NCBI GenBank assembly: GCA_039105265.1
Contig: JAPFFF010000011.1
Coordinates: 744,001 to 808,000, forward strand
Length of the DNA stretch: 64,000 nt
Direction: 5' to 3'
Source of the DNA: Tritrichomonas musculus
Taxonomy: Eukaryota; Parabasalia; Tritrichomonadida; Tritrichomonadidae
Under the pieces are notes generated by a model. It was not told the DNA's origin. It did no database searches and worked only from the letters and a program-made list of their open reading frames with translations. Positions 32,701 through 39,600 of this stretch are shown piece by piece; the first letter of the stretch is position 1; every line of letters begins with the position of its first letter. A program made the position numbers and the translations under genes.

Positions 32701-33776
32701 CATATGATTTTGGATGAGAATATGTTATGATCTGTTGTTAATGTAGTGCAGTTACGTGGATCTGGTGTTACTTCATAGAATTGCTGTGAGATGATTGTAT
32801 CGAATGGATTGTAGTTTTCATCTGCGTTTTCAGGTAGTTGTTCGAAGTAATCTTTCTCAATGTATATGTTAATGTTCTTCTTAGTTGATGGTTCGATTAT
32901 CTTATTTGAGTGTCTGACTCTACGTTCATATCTAAATGATTCAATAACAACACTGTCATCCCATGTGTTAATGAATGATGCATCGATTGGTGTAACTGGA
33001 TGCATGTCCCATCGTAATGGTGTGGTAAAGTCGTCAATAACAATGTCAGCCATGATATAAAGTAGTTTCTTACTCGATACTTTGCTTGTTAACTTGACGG
33101 AGAAGTAATGTATATCACATGGAACATCTTTAATAGCAATCTGAGATGATGATGTTGGTGTAATTTTACTGTTTGAATCATTCAACTCGATTATAGTTCC
33201 ATCACCATATACCAAACGCCAGTTTTGAATGTACTTGCATAGTGCTGTTGCATAGTTAGTATCTGATGACACTTCTTCAAAGCTGCTTAACCATCTGGCA
33301 ATGCGTTCAGTGTGTTGTACATAAATATATGGTCTTCCTTTTTTACTTTCGTATGTTGATAGCTTAGCATATGAGTTATTCACAACGTTATCACCTGTCC
33401 ATGAATCACCATCCCATATCAATGACCATGCATGGTTGAAGAGATGATCAATGAATGTGAAGTTAGTATGTAGTGGTATGTTGTAATCTGGATCGATGTT
33501 CCATGTCATGACGTAGTACTTTGACGTTTGACTTATGGATGATGGTTTGTATAGGTAAAGCTGATCTGATTCTTTGAGTGTGAATTGAGTATTGTCTTTA
33601 ATGGTTGTTTGCATTGATTGTAATGCGTCATCGATTTCTTTCTTAGTATAGATGCAATTGATATGTACATCATCTGTTTTACCATAACGTGTTAATTTTA
33701 CTTCGCCATTACGTATTCTCATATCATAACCTTTATCATTGAGTGATAGTGCTTGAGCTGCAAGTGGTGTTATCAT
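26724..33776 (-). CDS. Giant fibre/spike-like protein with internal duplication (2,350 aa)
   Basis: Longest gene here. Two related halves are visible: the module FNHAWSLIWDGDSWTGD recurs as FGNTWALTWDGNKWVGD. The block CTTLTTDHNIFSSKIIWADNIMTMRRDLN recurs as ATTLYTDFNITSSKIITADNITTMRSDLN, each leading into a coiled coil. The first half then has a poly-Gly stretch (GGSGGGGGGG). The second has a hydrophobic Gly/Ala segment (VGIALGAVGCVLGATGIGVAG) and ALKSDIP/ALKSELD shaft repeats. A further coiled coil and a C-terminal head (YTFSVANSNIIRYQFEKQ) follow, shared with Mav-E. A virion-surface spike is inferred; no enzymatic motif seen. It starts 14 bp from the divergent gene at 33791. Confidence 0.75.
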   Translation of the reverse strand: MITPLAAQALSLNDKGYDMRIRNGEVKLTRYGKTDDVHINCIYTKKEIDDALQSMQTTIKDNTQFTLKESDQLYLYKPSSISQTSKYYVMTWNIDPDYNIPLHTNFTFIDHLFNHAWSLIWDGDSWTGDNVVNNSYAKLSTYESKKGRPYIYVQHTERIARWLSSFEEVSSDTNYATALCKYIQNWRLVYGDGTIIELNDSNSKITPTSSSQIAIKDVPCDIHYFSVKLTSKVSSKKLLYIMADIVIDDFTTPLRWDMHPVTPIDASFINTWDDSVVIESFRYERRVRHSNKIIEPSTKKNINIYIEKDYFEQLPENADENYNPFDTIISQQFYEVTPDPRNCTTLTTDHNIFSSKIIWADNIMTMRRDLNVVGGTLDVLSYDYAILKAIINSIQEQMRLQAKYNNYVNDLQKYITITKNVLSIVSGAIKIATALSEFSFDSESMALNTTHTEDFHFPDFPSGGSGGGGGGGKFPGIDIVGQFLLKYAANAFGQQFSRYLPSQTDTPAATSSLTATALVLSALESLTQIGNATTTLIAGGLTFDRIPTIVDNTRTIYQSLQTFTDSIHELRRRWRERTNNNTIVDHTITNTDEMELDEDDTNEEVNNIPCVRLTHETVTNTSAFSQPLFGDHTIESLSNLSIDELLDLNTYDPIEGPQIGDIMVRRVGDNRFGLIYVTRVNDKGVNKIIYMRRIDNESSTLTSQQLSLRTMRSVNTNSMWSVNDNGTVYTAAQIERMEPDERYQFESSHPEYIFTRNVDNEMGVSWTEVRDMNGSIQAVIDVRIAVSTDVSSDEISIHSPESNITINSHGISMQQGDINATGQDEVHELVANEHNVVVSTHELTPTTDGSVTIPNTTLTLADIEQMVWYERRRLTIENPAIRFRPHVPTLNDADEEYTEVLYNNNVIGVIDRRHLNQVSIDDNHITISNPHTSLVLTDSDIAWVRQHDEQQQTIRQTLRGFISNITDRIERINNNIEWLLDNPNSTNRIIVGRGSSILIPIVDVLLYIPRLIHKAGEETLALLSEVDNATYSTYDDGLDAIIEWCTGNGIDISLPDDTNEAISLNSCVNICKAFRDTIKGPLALLAYKIKDVESKSSGQLPSSGEFNAVEGYPDYYVKHDDITVYTPTVSSETNVDDPVNDPVIIMKITLPTTLKNKLTAATKPVDVFKIHLRNMLLFDWQGNILNDFIISAKDGKFICPELTHNVARDCCTYSTRKRDDPEIMFASDFNIEPYIRFLNGDIVIHNLLSSDALVSCKPTIKCDIIDATNALKLQRSDTYYFYRPSMIDYDEHVKYTDMFANEQLEYECECYRMVYKIPSTYDIPTNLTFKFSEYCFGNTWALTWDGNKWVGDSIQGRFQSKVISKCKTRDPKADNYGSTGCMVAVKRDTLNYRAIPEDKTRGLAYSLLNTCRNDGKYEVLIKLRDGRLVNASEYELNIGYSFILNGATMDGYDLVAMSCTYNNYSTSTLKVSDIELLYLDLTLPHQEHTMRLSFTVGEVHNKNDVYDRGYVDLSGALDTVERVAYVWSKTPTQTSNDDGLTPRDIALYLRHDYTDPIDEVNWDPSTNAFEYIIKQQFYEVSPNPNSATTLYTDFNITSSKIITADNITTMRSDLNLVTNNVDVVSYDVKEVQSKVDALGSQMTDQQAKTKYLEKEVDKIDMKANVGIALGAVGCVLGATGIGVAGKALSFATKGVGSAVKSGGRELVNTITKASDVGADVLDDMVGKLTDELPDIGSDIFFGDLVSGAKTATLSVTNDATQDEAQVSTHDKLTKIAQWCDEEYIPVTEMNFSDELDDPSKVAMTLTSTMDMCKRFRHTLKPTIKALANAISDVSVQMDGYVNKNELARNDTIDVVGKVDGKTIQLIAEDTITSGVLKVKLMVRTISEFNDIDYDEQYVTINIVDDAIAEFNGTDTFPTATMSGNVITINNPHNVQVTSITVKENTSVRQLTLTTNDLAYTCDIDAVNKSIDSLRAQLELNDESLAKTLNDFPTVDEVNTALDELKNNMINMNDLSNYRLKTDLIYNDAVDVPFENVQDSSGSWEVKITLTNGIHLVGTISNNDGFVKVFDYTFDYDGVITEDGVNVDVEIDGTTYNLIYYKSDSNGQCFYIDNGEDYFDTKLISAEKILKHDKIALKSEIPTNHVTTSQLTSTLNEYMLKSDMPDDYVTIDDLDGYALKSELDSYAKSYQDLSYIVGDHVAKLVTMTNQITNLQHENESLRARLDALVNSLTRIKYTFSVANSNIIRYQFEKQLDAYDGTLYLTYNETKDNVASEREIKINISFNVNNTPKFEYQCEPTKIWLNNIEFPLSSSNFAINATANYININSTFFTSNGILLEDNTKNVIHTLL

Positions 33777-33790
33777 TTACCATTGATAAA
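33777..33790. promoter_or_regulatory. 14-bp shared start region of divergent genes
   Basis: Only 14 bases separate the ATGs at 33776 (-) and 33791 (+), so each gene's T-rich leader must lie largely inside its neighbour's first codons. This is unusually tight even for this compact element. Confidence 0.4.
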
Positions 33791-34549
33791 ATGATACTTT
33801 CATTGAAGAGCAATGGTCCAGACTACAATCGCATACGTGCTAACATACAAATACCATGGAACTGTCAATATATTGAGTATTATGTTGCGGCAATCAATAC
33901 AAAGAATGTGTTACTTATATCACATGATGATAGTATAACATATGAGTGGGATGATAATGATTTAGCACATACACATCACGTCAGCACAATGAGCTTGGAA
34001 GATAGATACTATTCAATGCCAAGTGATATACCTGATTTATTTAATGTGAATGATGCTAATGGGCGACCGATTATGAATGTACAATTGAATAACAATACTA
34101 ATGTCATTAAGTTAACCCCACATGTTGACAACTTCACTATCAAATCAATGTCACATCGTATAGCATTGATAACAGGATTGTATAACACGCCACTTAACCA
34201 ACCGTTAGCAAATGGTAGAGCAACACAATGCGACATTCCGATAATAGACTACGCTAACAAGCTATACTTGATATCAAAGCAAGGTCAAGCTATACAATCC
34301 AACTTGGGTGATGTTGAGTATACACCATCAGTGATAGCAAGCATCGATCATATCATTCGTTATGGCTTACCAATCATACAGAACTTTGAAACGTATGGTA
34401 AACCAATTAAAAATGTTGTTAATATCGATTCATTCAAACAGATTGAGTTGGAGTTGGTTGACTTTGAATATCAGCCAGTTAAGTTGATGTCACCTATGTT
34501 TGTTACGATTAAGGTCAACCCATGTGATCCACCTAAGATGAAGCTGTAA
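33791..34549 (+). CDS. Putative virion protein (252 aa)
   Basis: ATG at 33791 is preferred over an upstream in-frame start inside the divergent gene. The sequence looks beta-rich with aromatic patches (ANIQIPWNCQYIEYYVAAINTKNVLLIS at the start, FVTIKVNPCDPP at the end) and has no catalytic motif. No counterpart is seen within the visible part of Mav-E. Could be a second capsid-associated or jelly-roll protein, a guess from composition and position next to the fibre gene. Confidence 0.5.
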   Translation: MILSLKSNGPDYNRIRANIQIPWNCQYIEYYVAAINTKNVLLISHDDSITYEWDDNDLAHTHHVSTMSLEDRYYSMPSDIPDLFNVNDANGRPIMNVQLNNNTNVIKLTPHVDNFTIKSMSHRIALITGLYNTPLNQPLANGRATQCDIPIIDYANKLYLISKQGQAIQSNLGDVEYTPSVIASIDHIIRYGLPIIQNFETYGKPIKNVVNIDSFKQIELELVDFEYQPVKLMSPMFVTIKVNPCDPPKMKL

Positions 34550-34560
34550 AAATGATTGAT

Positions 34561-34806
34561 CTATTTTTGATCACTGCTAATGTTGGTTGTTACACTAGCT
34601 TTAAATGCACGCAACTCAATGAGCTCTTGCTTTTTACGTTCACGGTACTGCTTTTGTTGTTGTCTTCTAGCATTGATACGTTCTTCATCAGTGAGGTAAA
34701 GCTTTTTACGACCACGCTTTTTAGGTTCGTTATCAATACCCTGCTTTGATTTAAGTGATTTAACAACAGCAGTATCGTTAAACAATTCAGTGTTGATGCT
34801 TGACAT
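34561..34806 (-). CDS. AT-hook plus bZIP-like basic-region protein (81 aa)
   Basis: KKRGRKK near residue 28 is an AT-hook-like motif. ERINARRQQQKQYRERKKQELIELRAF then resembles a basic region followed by a short heptad, as in bZIP proteins. Homologous to the Mav-E protein at 56729 (PRGRRCKYANDDERRTARRQQQREYRLRKK). Likely a sequence-specific DNA-binding regulator or an AT-rich DNA-compacting protein. The start is supported by a TTTTTTATCTCATAGCAAATG context. It diverges from the structured RNA at 34938. Confidence 0.6.
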   Translation of the reverse strand: MSSINTELFNDTAVVKSLKSKQGIDNEPKKRGRKKLYLTDEERINARRQQQKQYRERKKQELIELRAFKASVTTNISSDQK

Positions 34807-34937
34807 TTGCTATGAGATAAAAAATCATATTATGAAATGTGATATGAAAACAAATGAAAAAATTTTAAGTGTTTATAATGATATACATTATGTAATGTAG
34901 TGGGAATGGTTTAAATATCATATTGCAACTAACTAGT

Positions 34938-35279
34938 GTCTGGCCAGACGTGGTACAGTGGTTGAGTCATGAAGCGTGTCTCCCAGCTTCGGCGGCAGGC
35001 ATGAGTTCGATTCATAGCAGTACCGATTTTTCGTGTTATTTTATCACACTTGTGATGGAGCCTGTAGCGAATCAACACCTAAGGTAAGCCATTGCTTGTG
35101 ATATGTGTAACACGAAAGCATCTACTAGTAGGTGTATCTTTGTAATGAACGTGTTAAATCACGTTCCCCAACCATAGTGTGTGTAGTTCCTTTCCTGTGA
35201 GGGGTTGATGTACAATCCCGGGTACGTATGTTGATTCCTCATCGAATGCATAACACACTCACGAAGACGGTTGGTTTTT
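34938..35279 (+). ncRNA. Conserved structured RNA, Mav-B copy (~342 nt), novel
   Basis: Homologous to 55743-56067 on the minus strand of Mav-E, with pairing kept by compensatory changes. Stems in order: GTCT/AGAC around GGCC (34938-34949); GGTAC 34952-34956 with GTACC 35020-35024; an inner stem around CAGCTTCGGCGG; CGTGTTA 35032-35038 with TAACACG 35108-35114; AACGTG/CACGTT (35148-35165, Mav-B only); CCAACC 35168-35173 with GGTTGG 35269-35274; AGTGTGT 35176-35182 with ACACACT 35253-35259; GGGGTT 35201-35206 with AATCCC 35214-35219. TGGTACAGTGG and GAGTTCGATTC resemble tRNA A and B boxes. T5 runs stand at 35027 and at the very end (35275-35279), as for RNA polymerase III terminators. Flanked by no coding frame. 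Not a canonical tRNA. Function unknown. Confidence 0.65.
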
Positions 35280-35340
35280 GCACTTTTGTTTTTGCATTTG
35301 CATGACATGTTGAAGTGAACACTTGCGGTGTTACATGATG

Positions 35341-35508
35341 TATAACATAGTGTATCACTTAATGTATAACATAGTGTATCACTTGATGTATAACATAGTG
35401 TATCACTTGATGTATAACATAGTGTATCACTTAATGTATAACATAGTGTATCACTTGATGTATAACATAGTGTATCACTTGATGTATAACATAGAGTATC
35501 ACTTGATG
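35341..35508. repeat. Seven perfect-period 24-bp tandem repeats
   Basis: Unit TATAACATAGTGTATCACTT(G/A)ATG, seven copies with at most two variable positions. It lies between the structured RNA and the HNH gene. The open frame through it is an artefact of the repeat length being a multiple of three. Confidence 0.85.
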
Positions 35509-35542
35509 CTTATTATCAAACACTAACTTTAACTTACACCAA

Positions 35543-36079
35543 ATGAGTTACGTTGATTTAATCGATCATCCTGATTATGAAATCTTAAACGAATACCCAT
35601 TCACCATTCGTCGTAAGGACAACCATCATGAAATGCATGAATATTATCAACATGGTTATGTGTATGTTAGTATGAACCACCATAAGAAGTATAGAAAGCA
35701 TCGATTAATAGCAAAGCAATTCATACCAAACCCTCATCACTTACCAGAGGTAGATCATATTAATAACAATCGTTCAGATAACCATTTAACAAACTTACGA
35801 TGGGTAAGTCCTAAACAGAATATGCTTAATAGATCAGGCTATGGTCAAATCAAATATGAATATGTTAATGACTTACCAATTGATGTTAAGCCAATCATCA
35901 TGTATAAGCAATGGGAGTTTGAAGGGTATTGCATTGATGCAGATGGTAATGTATGGTTTGATAATGGTGAACGATTTCGTAAATTGCATGTTAATAAACA
36001 TAATGTGGTAGCAATGTATGATATAAATCATAAGCAACATAATGTAAGCATTTTAGCATTGCGACGTGAATATATGTAG
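35543..36079 (+). CDS. NUMOD4-HNH homing-type endonuclease (178 aa)
   Basis: The N-terminal NUMOD4-like segment (YEILNEYPFTIRRK) is followed by an HNH core: HRLIAKQFIPNPHHLPEVDHINNNRSDNHLTNLRWVSPKQNMLNR. It keeps the HR, DHI-N-R and NLRWV signatures of phage and intron homing endonucleases. A C-terminal ~70-residue domain (IKYEYVNDLP...) is shared with the Mav-E enzyme at 57209. It probably nicks or cuts DNA; whether for gene mobility or element rivalry is not known. Free-standing, with no intron around it. Confidence 0.8.
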   Translation: MSYVDLIDHPDYEILNEYPFTIRRKDNHHEMHEYYQHGYVYVSMNHHKKYRKHRLIAKQFIPNPHHLPEVDHINNNRSDNHLTNLRWVSPKQNMLNRSGYGQIKYEYVNDLPIDVKPIIMYKQWEFEGYCIDADGNVWFDNGERFRKLHVNKHNVVAMYDINHKQHNVSILALRREYM

Positions 36080-36130
36080 TAACGTTTTTGATTCATGCCA
36101 ACATTGAAGTGATGACCAAAAATGAATCGT

Positions 36131-36583
36131 TTAAACTACATCATTAGTAGCATCTCTCAACGCATCGACTGAGGTTTGTTCATTGAGTTTACTTCTATAT
36201 TCATTGATGGCATCATTTGCTTTGGCATAGATTGATTCATATCGTTTCAACTCATGACGTAAGCATAACTTATCGATGTAATACTTGTAATAGGTATGTG
36301 TTTCATCATTAGTTGATGTGAATTGTCTTGGTGTTAAGTCAATGGTTAACAGCATTGGATCACGATATACTGTTCGATAACGATTCTCACGTACAGTTAT
36401 GTATGGTACCTTACCAAAGATGTTAATCAACTCATTCATGTCAATGGTTCTGTTGCCATCAATGACTAGTAATGGTCGAACACTAATGCCAAAATCAATA
36501 GGGTATATCTTACTATCAAGATAGACAATTAACTTATCATCATTAGTTGGTTTGATTGTTTGAACGAAGCTAGTGACAGACAT
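36131..36583 (-). CDS. Conserved small Maverick protein next to PolB (150 aa)
   Basis: Resembles the Mav-E gene at 56223 in length, start (MSVTS/MSVDS), a shared centre (KPLFIT/RPLLVIDGN, then IN-IIKLFG/ELINIFGKVPYI) and a charged helical end (LRHELKRYESIYAK). It lies just downstream of PolB on the same strand, so the two may be co-expressed. One speculative role is in protein-primed replication; there is no motif evidence. Confidence 0.5.
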   Translation of the reverse strand: MSVTSFVQTIKPTNDDKLIVYLDSKIYPIDFGISVRPLLVIDGNRTIDMNELINIFGKVPYITVRENRYRTVYRDPMLLTIDLTPRQFTSTNDETHTYYKYYIDKLCLRHELKRYESIYAKANDAINEYRSKLNEQTSVDALRDATNDVV

Positions 36584-36649
36584 GGTTTGTGATGCGAATA
36601 AAAATTTACATTGATGAATTGCAATGTTTTTAATTGAATTACTGTAACG

Positions 36650-39600
36650 TTACTTGAATTGAACTGTCCTGGTAAATTGTGGTAGTGTAACTTGTTGAAA
36701 TGATTTTGTCTTTCTGAAGCAGTTGCAACCATCAGTTAAGTCAAATGTAATTGCTTCACCATGATACATACGTTCATACAACTCTTCAACTGTGATGTTC
36801 ATACGCTTGCACTTGTTAATGATGCATTGCTTTGGTATTGATTTCATTCTAATGTGATAGTCTTCATTACCATGTTCATCAACGAGTATATCAAGATATG
36901 ACTTCTTACCTAATGCAATGAGCTTACGTGAGTGTATCTTACCAACTGCACCTGGGAATACATCGAAGTCACAATGAAACTGTGTCATATCACTGCCAAT
37001 TAAGTCTTTACCATATGTTGCTTTGAATAGAGCAGCTAACTTATCAACATCATCTTCATTTAAGTGCATGCTATCAGTATCTTGGTAGTATATTGCAATG
37101 TCATTCTGTTCAGCGAGTGTCATGACTTGATTCATGATGTGCTTACTCCATGATAACACTGATGCACCAAACTGTGGTAAGTTGTAGTGTTTATTAATTG
37201 GTTTAATCATCTTAACGAATACTTTATTACCACCATTGTCAACAACCTCTTTGATGTAGTTGTATTTGCGATAAATGAATGGTATGATATCATCTCTGTT
37301 AATAATCTTGACTTCATCTGTGATTGGCTTTAATATTGACTTGCCATAGATTGAGTTGAGTAACAACTTGATGGTCTTCTCAAGTGGGTTATGTTCATGC
37401 TTGTATGTTTTTCGTAACTCGAATAGTGTATCAATGAATGTGTTGATGGATGAATTGAAACCATCATTGAAGTAGTAACCACGTATGAATTCATATTCAA
37501 TATCATAAGCTGCAATCAAATCAATCAAACCAATCTTGTCAATATAGAAGTGGTCAACTGGTTGGTTGCAAAACAGTTTAGTGCCTTCTTCATTGCGTAT
37601 GAATACCTGACCAAACCTATATGGGTTAGTTGACTTACACTTTATGTGTTTGATGTTGATCTCAATGAAGAACGTATCATAACACATGAGTTGATCGTGA
37701 GTTATGTTTGATGGTATAACTTGGGGTTTACCCTTTGGTATGCCTGGCATGATGTGCATAGCTGATGGATATAAGCTGACTGCATCGAAGTCCTGTATCT
37801 TACCTTCAACATATTGCTTCTCATTGTTAGCTGTCATTGTTCTACCACCACTTACACAACGTTGGATGAAGTTCTGTGGCTTGCCTGATAGTGTGAAGCA
37901 GTCTTTAGTGCAACCATATGTGCGTGCGAAGTCGTAGCCGATTGCACTGATTGATATGTACTGGTTAATGCCTGGGAATTTGTTGTTAGCTTTCTTGAAC
38001 ACTTCATTGAGGTCATGATCAAACTTACGTATACCATTAGCGAGTGTGATGCAGTCATGTTCACAGTAGAATTGAGCATACTTCATAATATCAATCATGT
38101 GTGTGGTTTCATCATATGACTCAGCTACTTTAGCATTGATGAGTAGTTGTAAGTAAGCTTGATCGAGTTCAGATGCTGACATATCATCAATGTGTTCGTT
38201 GCGATATTGATCTTTGAATTCATCGAATGGTATCATCTTACGTTTGATGTTAGCTGCTGTGTAGAGTTTGTATGGCATGATTTCTTTATGTACATTGAGA
38301 TTGAACATATTACCGAACTGTGATAGTGGCGCTGGTATGAGTGAGTAACTGTCACGGAATGTTAAACGCTTAGTTATGTTCTTAGTTACATATGTATGTT
38401 TGACTTTATCCCACTGTTTGATGGGTATGTATTGTTTCATGACTGCTTGTAAGATGGTACCACCACGTTTAATGACACTAGCCTTCCAACCTGGTTCGTT
38501 GATGAAGAAACATACGTCATACTTAAGATTGTGGAAGTAAACCAATGAATGATTGGGTAGATCATTTAAGAATCGTTTTGCAATGTCATCACCAGTGTAT
38601 GGCTCTTTACATTTAACACCATCGTACACACAGCATAAGTATGGTTGGTGTGGTGATACAGTTACGTCTGTTTCAAAGTCAGCGTAGTAAACTGCTTTCC
38701 ATGGTGTAATATGTTTGGCATTAGATGATTCTTCTTTACAATATAACGTTTCATCATAGTCGAGTTCAATGTAATCATTCAAATGGTTGTCATACTCACA
38801 GGTTGTTAATATGTTTTGTTCACATTGATTAATCTCACGAAAGCAGTTGCATTCAAACATCTTGCGGAATACCTTAGTGAAATCATTACCTGTCCAATCA
38901 GCAGTGGTGTAAAGTGGATAGCCTGTTTGATTAACTCCTCTGATGTGAAATCGTTTTTCAACTGGTATGTCAGCATGCTTTTCATCGAGTTCATCTCTAT
39001 GTTCAATGTAATAGGTGGTGATTGGCAACTTCTCATTGTTATCAATCATGAAATGGTCTTTGTATAATAGCAACCTAACCACTCTATCAGCAGTCACATT
39101 ACTGTTCTTATGTGTGTCAATGCTTAAGTGTTTTTGATGTTTAACATCACGTGATTCATCAATGCGATATACAATGAAGTGGCATTTCATTTCACTAGCT
39201 ATTTTGAGTATCATATTGATGGGTACTGAACGTGTGTGTATCATACCACGTAACATGTCAATCTCATCTTTAGTGAATACACCTGACTGAATGCATGCAT
39301 ATACGAAGCAGTTGTCAGTATAGTTTTTGGCATCGACCTCGTGAAAGATCTGATAACGTGATAAGTCAAGTGATGGGATGAGGTTAATGTATGGAAAGAA
39401 TGCACCATCATATGAGTTGCGGAATGAATCAACTGTTGCAACATCAACATATTCACCATTAATCTTCTCTTGAAATACTGTTTTACCATTGCGTTTAGTT
39501 AACTTATAGAAGGTAACAACAAACTTAACTGGGATGTAATCAGCATTAACTTCTGGATCAGTATCAGAACCGAATTGTTCAACTGTAATGTTACCAAGTA

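Noticed and set aside
34938-35031. A canonical tRNA gene, because of A-box TGGTACAGTGG, B-box GAGTTCGATTC and a T5 terminator
   Set aside because: No 7-bp acceptor stem can be formed around these boxes, the T-stem does not pair in either copy, and the conserved covarying stem GGTAC/GTACC overlaps the A-box itself.
35341-35508. CRISPR-like array
   Set aside because: Direct tandem repeats without spacers, in a eukaryotic transposon.
35323-35526. 67-residue open frame of MYNIVYHL repeats
   Set aside because: Artefact of a 24-bp tandem repeat (multiple of three), no start context, no homologue in Mav-E.
35543-36079. Group I intron containing the HNH gene
   Set aside because: No split host frame around it and no group I core motifs recognised; the nearby structured RNA is separate and found without adjacent HNH in Mav-E.
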